Position numbers and translations under genes: made by a program. A stretch of 64,000 bases of DNA from positions 214,023 to 278,022 of the forward strand of contig NZ_PTJA01000008.1 of NCBI RefSeq assembly GCF_002934545.1. Direction: 5' to 3'. Below, piece by piece: positions 8,418-17,170 of the stretch (the first letter of the stretch is position 1; the number at the start of each line of letters is the position of its first letter). The notes below the pieces were generated by a model. The model saw nothing but the letters and a program-made list of their open reading frames with translations. It was not told the origin of the DNA and did no database searches. The stretch is from Lacrimispora xylanisolvens. GTDB lineage: Bacteria > Bacillota > Clostridia > Lachnospirales > Lachnospiraceae.

Positions 8418-9473
8418 TTACTTTGTAAAATCCAAAAGTACCTTTAGCATATGCGCACCATTGCTGCTGAAATCCTCAAAGGCCTTTGCCCCTTCCTCAT
8501 AAGGATATTCATGGGTAATTACCTGATCCAAATCGACTCCGCCGTCTTTTACCAGATCAATTAATTCTATAAAATCCTTATTCATAGCATTCCGGCTGCC
8601 ATAGACATTCAGCTCCTTCTTCTGAATCATCGTAAAATTGAAGTCCAGATTTTTTTTACCAACACCAATAATAACCACTTTTCCACCAAATGCTGCGGCC
8701 TCGATACAATCCTGAAAGGTGGAGGGCTGACCTACCGCCTCAATGCATACATCAAATCCATAAACTGCTTCATTGCCGTTAATTGTAATACTGCCAGTGA
8801 TCTCTCTGGCCGCCTGAAGAAGTGCATGAGGGCTGTCATTTAAGATAGTTCCCGCAAAATCAAAATGTTCCATTGCATAATCAAGCTTTTCCTTTGCCAC
8901 ATCTGATATGTAAACCTGGCCTCCCAGAGCCTTTGCGGCAATTGCAGCCAGAACGCCGATGGTTCCAGACCCTACCACCAGCACTTTATCTCCCGGCTTA
9001 ATTCCTGCACGCTGTATCCCATGATAACCGATACAGAAGGGTTCAATGGCCGTCAGCACCCTGGGAGAAAGTCCTTTTCCATCAAATATCCGTTCCAAAG
9101 GCATGGTGATGTATTGACAGAAGGCACCATCCGTCTGGCAGCCCATGGTGTGGTTATCCATGCAGGCATTAACAAGCCCCTTTTCACAGCTGTAGCAGGC
9201 ATCACAGTTAAAATAGGGGTTACAGGTAACAATCATTCCCTTTTTCAAACCATATTCATTGTCTTCATCAATTTCAATAATCTCTGCACTAAACTCATGG
9301 CCTGGAATTCTTGGATAATCAAAATACGCAAATGTTCCCCGGTAAGAACCCAGATCGCTTCCGCAAATACCTCCATATAAAATTTTCAGTAATGCCTCTC
9401 CCGGCTTTCTTACTGGTTTTTCAACCTCTTTCACTTCCACCTTTCCAGGTTCCACTATATAAATTGCTTTCAT
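8418..9473 (-). CDS. Zinc-dependent medium-chain alcohol/polyol dehydrogenase
   Basis: A 351-aa MDR-family dehydrogenase. Catalytic zinc ligands are Cys37 (GGICGSD), His59 and Glu60 (GHE). The structural zinc site has four cysteines, 90, 93, 96 and 104. The Rossmann motif VVGSGTIGVLAA lies near residues 166-177, for NAD(P). It resembles sorbitol, threonine and L-gulonate-type 5-dehydrogenases. It is the last gene of an operon with a LarA-like isomerase and a Liv-type transporter, so it probably oxidises a hydroxyl of the imported compound or its isomer. The true substrate is unknown. Confidence 0.88.
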   Translation of the reverse strand: MKAIYIVEPGKVEVKEVEKPVRKPGEALLKILYGGICGSDLGSYRGTFAYFDYPRIPGHEFSAEIIEIDEDNEYGLKKGMIVTCNPYFNCDACYSCEKGLVNACMDNHTMGCQTDGAFCQYITMPLERIFDGKGLSPRVLTAIEPFCIGYHGIQRAGIKPGDKVLVVGSGTIGVLAAIAAKALGGQVYISDVAKEKLDYAMEHFDFAGTILNDSPHALLQAAREITGSITINGNEAVYGFDVCIEAVGQPSTFQDCIEAAAFGGKVVIIGVGKKNLDFNFTMIQKKELNVYGSRNAMNKDFIELIDLVKDGGVDLDQVITHEYPYEEGAKAFEDFSSNGAHMLKVLLDFTK

Positions 9474-9500
9474 TTTGTCACTTCTCCTTATTTTCAGAAC

Positions 9501-10784
9501 CTACCAAAGCATTCCATCCTCATCAAAAGGCAGATCCATTGGCTCAGATTCTATCTCAATTGTTTCCATTCCCTTAATTTCCTCTAAGTAATCCTCGGAA
9601 AGCATAATATGCTCCAGATGGAGGCTGTTGGGAATTCTGACAACTCTTGGCCGGGTCTTGTCAATTTCGTTGCAGCTTTTAATGCAAACCTGAATTGCTT
9701 CCCTATCACTTTCCATTATAATTGGAATCCGGACTCCTCCAAGCACAGTGCAGGTGATTGCATTTGGATACATGGAGGCTAAATCCAGTTTATCAAAAAC
9801 ACGTTTTGTGGTAGCACTGGAGAATCCTAATCCAATGCCGTTTCCGTGGGTTTCTTTACTTAAATCCAGAACCACAACCCTTTGGGCAGCTATCCCGCCA
9901 GTGGCATAAGGAGAGCAAAAGGTTCCGGTTATATTGGGATCCATTCCGTCACCGCTATAGTTTTTTCCTATCTCATCAACAATTAAAACATCACAGGAGT
10001 CCACCAGAATTCTTGCCATATAGGAGGCGGCTTCCTTTAAAAGGGCTGGCTCCATTTCCTCAATCTCATCTGCATTTACCGCTACGATCTTACAGGTCTC
10101 ATCGTAGGCATTTTCTATGGTCGGAACTGCAAATAAGACAGGAGCATGCCTGATTATGGCCTTTCCGAACAAAGGCACATTTTTTGCCATATGTTTAAAT
10201 CCTGCTTCATGGCAAACCTCAGCCCCATACTGTTTTCCCAATCCAATTGCCATCATTTTCATAATTCCGCTTTCGTAGGGACCCCGGAACGCCGTATGAG
10301 GTTTGATTCTGCAGCCAATGACAATGCCATCGGATTCCGCTGCGTATTTATCTATGTAAACATCCTTTCCCTCTTCATTCACTCCAATTTTCTTTACCTC
10401 CATTGAAGAAAGGATGGGGCACTGGAGATATTCTTCAGTAATTCCATAGCCCCTTAGAATCTCCCTCTGCCCCGCAGCGGTACTCCCCCCATGGCTTCCC
10501 ATGGCAGGAACTACAAAGGGTTGTGCACCTTTTGATTTAATAAAATCTGCAATGCACTTTGTGGTCAATGCGTTGTTTGCAATTCCCCTGGAGCCTGCCG
10601 TAATCGCAATTTTCATTCCCGGTTTAATCTGGGAAGAGAACTTTTCTTCTGAAAGCAGTTTCTTTATTATGCCAGGTATCTCTTCTGGTTCGATTTTATT
10701 ACGGGGAAATATCTGACGGACCCGGAACATTCTGGGCACCGTTACATTCTTTACCAATTCAGCCACAAAAGGTCTTTCTCTCAT
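9501..10784 (-). CDS. LarA-like nickel-pincer cofactor-dependent isomerase (DUF2088)
   Basis: A 427-aa protein of the lactate racemase (LarA) superfamily. It shows TAGSRGIANN (~63-71), MGSHGGST (~95-102), KPHTAFRG (161-168) and GIMKMMAIGLGKQYGAEVCHEAG. Lys176 and His192 are 16 residues apart, the same spacing as Lys184 and His200 of Lactobacillus LarA, which hold the nickel-pincer nucleotide. That correspondence is my inference. Such enzymes racemise or epimerise 2-hydroxy acids or sugar acids by hydride transfer. Cofactor genes larB, larC and larE are not in the window. It sits between Liv-type transport genes and a dehydrogenase, which points to a hydroxy- or aldonic-acid route. Confidence 0.78.
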   Translation of the reverse strand: MRERPFVAELVKNVTVPRMFRVRQIFPRNKIEPEEIPGIIKKLLSEEKFSSQIKPGMKIAITAGSRGIANNALTTKCIADFIKSKGAQPFVVPAMGSHGGSTAAGQREILRGYGITEEYLQCPILSSMEVKKIGVNEEGKDVYIDKYAAESDGIVIGCRIKPHTAFRGPYESGIMKMMAIGLGKQYGAEVCHEAGFKHMAKNVPLFGKAIIRHAPVLFAVPTIENAYDETCKIVAVNADEIEEMEPALLKEAASYMARILVDSCDVLIVDEIGKNYSGDGMDPNITGTFCSPYATGGIAAQRVVVLDLSKETHGNGIGLGFSSATTKRVFDKLDLASMYPNAITCTVLGGVRIPIIMESDREAIQVCIKSCNEIDKTRPRVVRIPNSLHLEHIMLSEDYLEEIKGMETIEIESEPMDLPFDEDGMLW

Positions 10785-10799
10785 GTTAATACCCCCCCT

Positions 10800-11522
10800 T
10801 TATTCACCTAAATAAGCTTTTTTAACCTCTTCATTCTGAAGCAGATTCACACTGGTGTCGTGAAGAATGATTTCTCCATTCTGCATCACATAACCCCGAT
10901 CCGCCACATTCAAAGCTATTTTTGAATTCTGCTCCACAAACAGAACGGAAGTTCCCTGCTTGTTAATACGAACAATGGATTCGAAAATTTCTTTTATTAT
11001 GATAGGTGCCAGTCCCAGTGAAGGCTCATCCAGCAAAATCATTCTGGGATTGCACAGCAGGGCGCGGCCGATTGCCAGCATCTGCTGCTCTCCTCCGGAG
11101 AGAGTGCCCGCAAGCTGGGTTCTTCGTTCATACAATCTTGGAAACATTTCATATACATGATCAATATCCTTGTTAATATTCGCTTTATCCTTACGAATAT
11201 AGGTTCCCATCTGAATATTCTCTGCAACAGTAAGCTTTGAAAAAACATGTCTTCCCTCTAAAACCTGCACCAGACCCTGACCTGCAATTAAATGCCCTCT
11301 GGTTCTTCCAATGTTCCTGCCATCAAAAAGGATTTCCCCTTTTACACCAGATGGTGCCGTCAGTCCCGAAACAGTCTGAAGGGTTGTTGTTTTTCCAGCT
11401 CCGTTGGCACCGATTATGGTTACAATCTCACCCTCATCCACATAGAGGTCAATCCCATGAACCACTTTAATATTTCCATAAGAATACTGAAGGTTTTTCA
11501 ATTCCAATAAATGTTTTCCCAT
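10800..11522 (-). CDS. livF: Branched-chain-type ABC transporter ATPase LivF (operon 1)
   Basis: A 240-aa cytoplasmic ATPase: Walker A GANGAGKT (38-45), signature LSGGEQQMLAIGRAL, Walker B MILLDEPSLGLAP and the LivF-type EQN switch (VLFVEQNSKIAL). It pairs with LivG on the LivHM membrane core. Its ATG overlaps the LivG stop (TAATG). Being in an operon with a LarA-like isomerase and a dehydrogenase suggests the cargo may be an organic or sugar acid rather than leucine. Confidence 0.92.
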   Translation of the reverse strand: MGKHLLELKNLQYSYGNIKVVHGIDLYVDEGEIVTIIGANGAGKTTTLQTVSGLTAPSGVKGEILFDGRNIGRTRGHLIAGQGLVQVLEGRHVFSKLTVAENIQMGTYIRKDKANINKDIDHVYEMFPRLYERRTQLAGTLSGGEQQMLAIGRALLCNPRMILLDEPSLGLAPIIIKEIFESIVRINKQGTSVLFVEQNSKIALNVADRGYVMQNGEIILHDTSVNLLQNEEVKKAYLGE

Positions 11523-12274
11523 TATTCACCTCCCAGGTAAGCTTCAATTACGGCAGGATTGTTCTGGATTTCCGAGGGCGCGCCTTCTGCAAGCAGCTTA
11601 CCATAGTTTAATACATACATATAATCAGCAAGCCCCATCATCAGCTTCATATCATGTTCTATGATCAGAATGCTTATCCCTCTTTCCACTATTCTCTTGC
11701 ACAGCACATCAAGCTCATTCTTCTCTGTGGCATTCATTCCTGCAGCCGGCTCATCAAGAAGCAATATCTTAGGATCGCTTGCCAGGGCACGACAGATCTC
11801 AAGAAGCCTCTGTTTTCCATAGGAAAGGGATCCTGCCGGTTCATCCTTCAATTCCAGAAGCCCTACGAAATCCAGCAATTTCAAAGCCTTTTCATAAGCC
11901 TTCTTCTCCTCTTCTCTTTCTTTTTTTGTCTTAAAAAGAGAATCTGTAACGCTGGAATTCAGTCTGGAATGCATTCCTACGATTACATTTTCATATACTT
12001 TCATTTTTTTAAACAGATTGATAATCTGATAGGTACGGCTGATTCCTGCTTTATTGATCTGATAAGGGCGATAGCCCTGAATTTCTTTTCCTTCAAATAT
12101 TATCTTTCCTTCATTTGGAGTATAAACACCGCTGATGCAGTTGAAAAAAGTTGTTTTACCCGCACCGTTTGGACCAATAAGGCCAGTGATTTTTCCATCT
12201 CTTACTTCCATGGAAACGTCATTATTCGCCACCAGACCGCCAAACCTTAAGGTTACGTTTTTGACCTTCAGCAT
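11522..12274 (-). CDS. livG: Branched-chain-type ABC transporter ATPase LivG (operon 1)
   Basis: A 250-aa ATPase: Walker A GPNGAGKT (34-41), signature LSYGKQRLLEICRAL, Walker B ILLLDEPAAGMNATE, and IEHDMKLMMGLAD with the switch His. The AAGMN variant after Walker B is characteristic of LivG. It follows LivM with a 7-bp overlap and precedes LivF with a 1-bp overlap. Confidence 0.92.
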   Translation of the reverse strand: MLKVKNVTLRFGGLVANNDVSMEVRDGKITGLIGPNGAGKTTFFNCISGVYTPNEGKIIFEGKEIQGYRPYQINKAGISRTYQIINLFKKMKVYENVIVGMHSRLNSSVTDSLFKTKKEREEEKKAYEKALKLLDFVGLLELKDEPAGSLSYGKQRLLEICRALASDPKILLLDEPAAGMNATEKNELDVLCKRIVERGISILIIEHDMKLMMGLADYMYVLNYGKLLAEGAPSEIQNNPAVIEAYLGGE

Positions 12275-13251
12275 TTATTTACTCCTTTCTTTCTGAATTT
12301 TACTGCAACGTCCTGATATGCCCCATAAAGGCCTCCTGGCAGCACAACAATTACAATTAACAGCAAAACACCATAAATTAACAGCTGATACTTTTCCGTA
12401 GCACGGAGCGCCTCGTTTAATATAAGTACCGATACTGCGCCAAAAATGGGACCGAAGCGGGAAGCCGTTCCGCCAAACAAAAGCATGGTAAGAAACATAA
12501 CGGACTGCTTGTACATAAATGTGTCCGGGCTGATGAACTTCACGCAGTGAGCATACATCCCACCGGAAAAGGCTGTAAAAAATGCGCTGATGGCAAATGC
12601 CAGTATTTTATAGTTCCGGACATTGATTCCCATTCCATCCGCTGCATGGGAATTCTCTCTGATTGCTATAAAAGCCCGTCCAACTTTGGATTTTATCAGA
12701 TTGTTTTTCATAAGCAGAAAAACAAGCACACTGATCAGTCCAAAATAATAAAACTTGCTGTAGGTATTCAGTTTATATCCAAAAATGCTTACCGATTCTG
12801 TAAAAAATCCTGTAAAATTGCCCGTGATCTCATAGGGAGACTGAGCAACCAACTGATACACGATCTCTCCGAAGGCAATTGTTGCCAGGGAAAGGAAATG
12901 AAAAACCAGCTTGGATGCAGGATAAGCCAGACCTGCACCGATAACAGCTGCCAGAAAAGCAGCAATTATCATGGTAAGAATCACCGGAATATGGGTGTAT
13001 TTATGTAGAATCGCAGATCCATAAGCCCCGATTGCAAAAAAGGCTGCATGACCCAGCGATATCTGGCCGCTATAACCGAACACAATGTCCAGACCCGACA
13101 CTGCTATGATGTAAATAAAGATAAAGCTCACAATTGTAAATGCATACTCAAAATGTATCACATTGAGAAACACAGGCATCAATAAGAGGACCAAAAGAAT
13201 TATTAAGTCTTTTTTTCTGTTTGAAATCGCATTTTTTAATCGTAGATTCAT
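12268..13251 (-). CDS. livM: Branched-chain-type ABC transporter permease LivM (operon 1)
   Basis: A 327-aa membrane protein with about nine or ten hydrophobic segments. It carries the LivM landmarks GYSGQISLGHAAFFAIGAY and the EAA-like cytoplasmic loop IRENSHAADGMGINVRNYK. The frame stays open to 13422, but an ATG at 13251 after GGGAGGAG is the natural start. The longer version would overlap the upstream permease by 158 bp. With LivH it forms the membrane pore. Confidence 0.92.
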   Translation of the reverse strand: MNLRLKNAISNRKKDLIILLVLLLMPVFLNVIHFEYAFTIVSFIFIYIIAVSGLDIVFGYSGQISLGHAAFFAIGAYGSAILHKYTHIPVILTMIIAAFLAAVIGAGLAYPASKLVFHFLSLATIAFGEIVYQLVAQSPYEITGNFTGFFTESVSIFGYKLNTYSKFYYFGLISVLVFLLMKNNLIKSKVGRAFIAIRENSHAADGMGINVRNYKILAFAISAFFTAFSGGMYAHCVKFISPDTFMYKQSVMFLTMLLFGGTASRFGPIFGAVSVLILNEALRATEKYQLLIYGVLLLIVIVVLPGGLYGAYQDVAVKFRKKGVNKC

Positions 13252-13264
13252 TCCATTCTCCTCC

Positions 13265-14137
13265 CTAATCCTGAATTGCCCGCTCATTAAAAATACCAGT
13301 GGGCTTAATAAACAAAAACGTAATAAGCAGGATATAAGCCACCAGATCTTTATATGAGGAGGAAATATAAGCGGAAGTAAACGTTTCCACCAATCCAAGA
13401 ATCGCACCTCCAAGCATGGCACCGTACATATTACCGTAACCTCCCATTACTGCACTGGCAAAACCTTTTCTGCCAATGGTCGCACCCAGGGTTGTATATA
13501 CCCCGTAAAGTGGTCCGATGAGCATACCTGCAAGCGCAGCCACTGCTGCAGAAATTCCCCAGGTAAGCCCCGTGGCAAGAGATACATTGATTCCAAGACT
13601 TCTGGCAGCCAGCGGGTCCATGGCAGCGGCTCTCATGGAAGTCCCAAACCTGGTATGCTTCATAAAAATATGAAGAGAAACCATACATATCATAGAAACT
13701 AAAATGCAGACAAAGGCTTCTGTCTGAATGTTTACACCAAGAATTCTTATATTGGTAACATGAAATATTCTTGGAAAGTTAATGGACTGGGTCCCCCATA
13801 CCAGCATAGATCCGTTCTGAATGATATAGGAAACCGCAATGGTAGCCAGTACCGTATAGATCGGCAAGGTTCCCTTTGCAACAAGCTTGCTGATGATGCC
13901 CTTCTCCAAAACCATTCCAAACCCCAGCATAATAATAAAAACAATAATTACTGTAAGAATAAAGGGAATATGAAAAACCCCATAAAAGGTATATCCCAGA
14001 AACGCGCCTAATGTAAGAATATCGCCCTGTGTAAAGTTAAGCATTCCTGAAGCTTTGTAAATCAGACTGTAGCCCAGGGCAATCAGTCCATAAACGCAGC
14101 CCAGCACAAGACCTGAAACAAGAATTTGTATTATCAT
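13265..14137 (-). CDS. livH: Branched-chain-type ABC transporter permease LivH (operon 1)
   Basis: A 290-aa membrane protein with about eight hydrophobic segments and the LivH hallmarks GLIALGYSLIYKASGMLNFTQGD near the N-terminus and AAAMDPLAARSLGINV (EAA loop). It ends FLFIKPTGIF, as most LivH do. It follows the lipoprotein gene after a stem-loop at 14156-14188. Confidence 0.92.
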   Translation of the reverse strand: MIIQILVSGLVLGCVYGLIALGYSLIYKASGMLNFTQGDILTLGAFLGYTFYGVFHIPFILTVIIVFIIMLGFGMVLEKGIISKLVAKGTLPIYTVLATIAVSYIIQNGSMLVWGTQSINFPRIFHVTNIRILGVNIQTEAFVCILVSMICMVSLHIFMKHTRFGTSMRAAAMDPLAARSLGINVSLATGLTWGISAAVAALAGMLIGPLYGVYTTLGATIGRKGFASAVMGGYGNMYGAMLGGAILGLVETFTSAYISSSYKDLVAYILLITFLFIKPTGIFNERAIQD

Positions 14138-14155
14138 TTCTTACCTCCAAGGTAA

Positions 14156-14188
14156 CCGCCTATATTCCACCTGACCGGATATAGGCGG
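14156..14188 (-). promoter_or_regulatory. Stem-loop between substrate-binding protein and LivH genes
   Basis: Perfect 10-bp inverted repeat CCGCCTATAT (14156-14165) / ATATAGGCGG (14179-14188) with no T-run, right before the LivH ribosome-binding site. It probably protects the 3' end of the lipoprotein mRNA so that this subunit is made in excess. Confidence 0.65.
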
Positions 14189-14206
14189 ACCATACTATAT
14201 GTTTTA

Positions 14207-15454
14207 TTACTCTGCCAGTTTAGTAATATTTCCTGCCTTAATCCACTCATTAAAGTCTAAGTATTTTCCATCAATAATAATGTAATCGTTGAGAGTATGA
14301 AGTCCTTCCCTGGTTCCGTCAGTGAAATCCAGCATTCCTCCAAGAGATTTAAAATCCTTGATCTTGCTGATTGCATCTTTGATTGCTTCCTTATCATTGC
14401 TTCCTGCTATTTTCGACGCCTCCCAGAATACCATCATCGCATCCCAGCTTCTGTATGCGCAGTCATGGAACGGCATTACACCATACGCTTGATAGTAAAG
14501 CTCTAAAAATTCCTTCATTTCAGGATCTTTCGCTTCTTCTACACTGCTGTATACCACGTATGGATAAGCAAATACCCAGTTGTTGACCGCATCCCCAGCC
14601 ACATTAATTGTGTCAACCGGAATTCCCTCACGGTTAAAGCAGAGTTTATTAAATCCAAGCTGCCGCAGCTGCTTTGCAAAAATTGCCTGAGTCGGACCAT
14701 TGGTAGAGCAGAATACTGCATCTGGTTTAGAATTAATCATCTTAGCCACCTGACCGGAGAAATCTGTATCCCCCTCTGTGTAGCTTTCAATGGTAGTAAC
14801 TTCAATTCCCGCCTTTTTTGCTTCCTCTATAAACGTTTCAGCACTGGTTTTTGCAGCATCATCAAGACCGCGGAATACCGCTACCTTTTTAACATCTAAA
14901 TTCAGCATCTTCTCCGTGACATGAGGCATGGAAAGAGCGGTGTTTAATCCTGCACGGAAAACATATTCCCATCCCTGCTGCATCCATGTAGGACTGTTTC
15001 CTGTTCCAATAGTAGGAATTTTGGCTTCGTTATAGATTCCACCTGCTGCAAGTACGTTGCTGCTTGTTAATGATCCCAGGATGGCATCCACCTTATCTAC
15101 CTGAATCATCTTATTGGCAATCTTAACTGCTTCCTCGGGAGAACCCTGATCATCATAATTCACAAGCTTAATGGGTACCCCATTAAAACCGCCCTCCTTA
15201 TTAATTACCTTAACAGCCAGTTCAGCTGCCATATTGGCAGATTCTCCGACCTGTGCATTGACACCGGTCAAGGGCTGGGGATTTCCTATTACAAAAACCT
15301 CACCCGCCTCAGCAGTGCCAGTTGTGCTCTCCGAAACAGCTGCACCCGTCGTGGTTTCTTCCGTCTTTGTACTTGTTTTTCCAGCTCCGCATGCGGTTAA
15401 GAACATTGTTAAACTTAAACCCAGTGCAAGAATTTTAGATAACTGCTTTTTCAT
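14207..15454 (-). CDS. Liv-type ABC substrate-binding lipoprotein (operon 1)
   Basis: A 415-aa extracellular lipoprotein. It has a lipobox (FLTAC, Cys22), a Thr/Glu-rich linker, then a periplasmic-binding-protein fold of the Peripla_BP_6 (LivJ/LivK) kind: IGNPQPLTGVNAQVGESA, INKEGGFNGVPIKLVNYDDQGSPEEAVKIANKMI and FRAGLNTALSMP. The ATG at 15454 lies 6 nt after GGAGGA, and a frame start at 15469 is less likely. It captures the ligand for the LivHMGF pump. Its position first in the operon and the stem-loop after it fit high expression. Confidence 0.92.
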   Translation of the reverse strand: MKKQLSKILALGLSLTMFLTACGAGKTSTKTEETTTGAAVSESTTGTAEAGEVFVIGNPQPLTGVNAQVGESANMAAELAVKVINKEGGFNGVPIKLVNYDDQGSPEEAVKIANKMIQVDKVDAILGSLTSSNVLAAGGIYNEAKIPTIGTGNSPTWMQQGWEYVFRAGLNTALSMPHVTEKMLNLDVKKVAVFRGLDDAAKTSAETFIEEAKKAGIEVTTIESYTEGDTDFSGQVAKMINSKPDAVFCSTNGPTQAIFAKQLRQLGFNKLCFNREGIPVDTINVAGDAVNNWVFAYPYVVYSSVEEAKDPEMKEFLELYYQAYGVMPFHDCAYRSWDAMMVFWEASKIAGSNDKEAIKDAISKIKDFKSLGGMLDFTDGTREGLHTLNDYIIIDGKYLDFNEWIKAGNITKLAE

Positions 15455-15584
15455 TTTTACTTCCTCCATTTTTATTATTATCTTAAAAAGATATCGTGGT
15501 TAACTGAAAGCCCCTTCTCCTGACTTTCATAAATCGGGAAAATCAAAATTCCTCTTTTATTCACCTGTTATTTCACTTATATTT

Positions 15585-15642
15585 AACTAATATATCAGTT
15601 CAAATATAGCCACATAATATACTAACAAAGGCTCATAGTCAA
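15585..15642 (-). promoter_or_regulatory. Promoter of Liv operon 1 with palindromic operator
   Basis: Minus-strand -35 TTGACT (15637-15642), 17-bp spacer, -10 TATTAT (15614-15619). Just downstream, at 15585-15600, is the near-perfect palindrome AACTAATATATCAGTT, at about +8 to +23 of the transcript. It is a likely repressor site, and the GntR/FCD regulator upstream is the best candidate. The leader is about 150 nt; apart from this the 15470-15775 interval holds only AT-rich sequence. Confidence 0.7.
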
Positions 15643-15775
15643 GCTATTTTCTGTATATTTTATATAATTTTTCTTAATTGTATAATATTTGATTAGTATA
15701 TTTGCATATTTGAAACATTTTATTTTTTTATTTTTTATGCCATTTATTTTTGCAGTAAATACATTTTCTGCATGC

Positions 15776-15824
15776 AAAAAAAAGAATGCTGAAAATGTGC
15801 TTTTTTAGCATATTCTCAGCATTC
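15776..15824 (-). terminator. Terminator of the GntR regulator gene
   Basis: A 17-bp inverted repeat with two mismatches (15784-15800 with 15808-15824, loop of 7) followed on the minus strand by eight T residues (15776-15783). It lies 35 bp after the regulator's stop codon. Confidence 0.88.
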
Positions 15825-15859
15825 AATATTAATTTAACGTATTCATCTATTTTATAATA

Positions 15860-16528
15860 TTACAATATTGATTTTTTAGGGAAAATTAAATCCATTGCAT
15901 TATTCCAGGAATTTCTAATATGCATTTTATAATTTTCAAGAACATCTGCATCATTATTGCAAAGCATTGAATCTAAAATTTCCAGATGCTCCTCAATGGA
16001 AAGTGTATAGTTTAAGTTAACCTTTGCGCAATATACCCGTATTCTGTTACTATGATCCGCCACCACATTCAGCAACTCTTTCAAAAAGCTATTTTGAGAC
16101 TGAGAGATAACCGTATTATGTAAACAATCGTCCAACCTGGTGTAGTATTTCACATATTCTTCATGATCCTTAAACTCAGGTGGATTCTGAAAGGAATCGT
16201 ACATTTTTTTAAGCCATTCCTTGCTTAATCTGTTATAACACTCTACCGCTATGTACGGCTCATTCAGTAAACGCACCTCATAAATTGCATTGACCAGATT
16301 ATAATCGATTTCTCCAACTAAAGTTCCTTTTCGCGGATATATTTTAACAAATGAATCCTTTTCCAATCTTTGAATTGCTTCGCGGATGGGAGTCCTGCTC
16401 ATGCCTAATTCTTTCTGTAACTCCATATCAGAAATATCTTGCAAAGGAAGATATTCGCCCAGTATAATCTTATTTTTTATATATTCATAGGCATTTGAAA
16501 ATTTGTCTTCTTTTACCGATTTATCCAT
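15860..16528 (-). CDS. GntR-family regulator, FadR/FCD subfamily
   Basis: A 222-aa regulator with an N-terminal winged HTH (DMELQKELGMSRTPIREAIQRLEKDSFVKIYPRKGTLVGEI, residues ~30-75) and an all-helical FCD ligand domain ending with IEEHLEILDSM (FCD metal-binding His) and YKMHIRNSW. FCD regulators commonly respond to organic or sugar acids. Directly upstream of Liv operon 1 on the same strand but separated by a terminator, it probably controls that operon through the palindrome at 15585-15600. Confidence 0.88.
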   Translation of the reverse strand: MDKSVKEDKFSNAYEYIKNKIILGEYLPLQDISDMELQKELGMSRTPIREAIQRLEKDSFVKIYPRKGTLVGEIDYNLVNAIYEVRLLNEPYIAVECYNRLSKEWLKKMYDSFQNPPEFKDHEEYVKYYTRLDDCLHNTVISQSQNSFLKELLNVVADHSNRIRVYCAKVNLNYTLSIEEHLEILDSMLCNNDADVLENYKMHIRNSWNNAMDLIFPKKSIL

Positions 16529-16624
16529 TTCTGCCCCCTTCTGCTATGATGTTTCAAGTCAAACAAATTCCCTCTGTCACCATAATCACGAAGCAAACTT
16601 CAGAATTTTAGTTTGCCCGTCTCT

Positions 16625-16654
16625 AGTTTATTTCATTAATTATTGAATTGTCAA
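16625..16654 (-). promoter_or_regulatory. Promoter of the GntR regulator gene
   Basis: Minus-strand -35 TTGACA (16649-16654), 18-bp spacer, -10 TAAACT (16625-16630), about 95 bp before the start codon. It lies in a 333-bp gene-free interval (16529-16861) that otherwise holds only the terminator at 16768-16819. Confidence 0.55.
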
Positions 16655-16767
16655 CACTTATTTCGATAATTATGTAACAATATGATTCAATTTTGACATT
16701 AACACAATTTATATGGAGTTATTAGCGTTAAATATAGAAATTACTGACCAACCTCTGCCCAAATGAC

Positions 16768-16819
16768 AACAATAAAACTGCAGATGCTGTGCCTGACTGT
16801 ACCAAACACCGCATCTGCA
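16768..16819 (-). terminator. Terminator of small HTH gene 2
   Basis: Stem TGCAGATGCTGTG (16779-16791) with CACCGCATCTGCA (16807-16819), one mismatch, followed on the minus strand by a T-rich stretch. Confidence 0.72.
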
Positions 16820-16861
16820 AATTGACTGGGCCATCTATGTAATATTATCGCGTTTATGTTA

Positions 16862-17068
16862 CTAATGGAGTAAAAAAATTTTAGCTGCTTCTTCTTTTGT
16901 CAAAGATATGAACTTTATCATTCTGTTCATTTCCTGTACGGTAAAAGTATTTCCTTCTTTTTTCATCTTACGGTAAAAAGTACATCTGCTGATACCCATA
17001 GCGTCTGCAATCGATTCCTGAGTCAATCCGGAATCCGCTATCTTATCTTTTAGCATGTATATATTCAA
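16862..17068 (-). CDS. Small phage-type HTH DNA-binding protein (paralog 2)
   Basis: A 68-71-aa paralog of the protein at 8058-8264, sharing NI-MLKDKIADSGLTQESI-like opening residues, MGISRCTFYRKMK and the tail TFTVQEMNRMIKF. Nearly the whole protein is HTH, so it acts as a small DNA-binding regulator. GTG at 17077 would abut the ribosome-binding site, so TTG at 17068 is preferred. It diverges from an XRE regulator gene, an arrangement resembling a phage cI/cro switch. No other prophage gene is nearby. Confidence 0.75.
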   Translation of the reverse strand: MNIYMLKDKIADSGLTQESIADAMGISRCTFYRKMKKEGNTFTVQEMNRMIKFISLTKEEAAKIFLLH

Positions 17069-17085
17069 ATAATTCACCTCTTTTC

Positions 17086-17143
17086 AGTTGCATTTATGCC
17101 ACTATTATGTCATAAGAATAGCCTATAAAAAATAAAATGTCAA
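17086..17143 (-). promoter_or_regulatory. Promoter and palindromic operator of small HTH gene 2
   Basis: Minus-strand -35 TTGACA (17138-17143), 17-bp spacer, -10 TATTCT (17115-17120). The palindrome AGTTGCATTTATGCCACT lies at 17086-17103, just inside the transcript. It is the third exact copy of AGTNGCATNNATGCNACT in the window. Confidence 0.78.
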
Positions 17144-17170
17144 TATACAAGTCACCCCGGGGGGCACAAG

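Noticed and set aside
13252..13422. A 57-residue N-terminal extension of LivM (operon 1)
   Set aside because: It would lie inside the livH gene; the ATG at 13251 with GGGAGGAG fits the family length.
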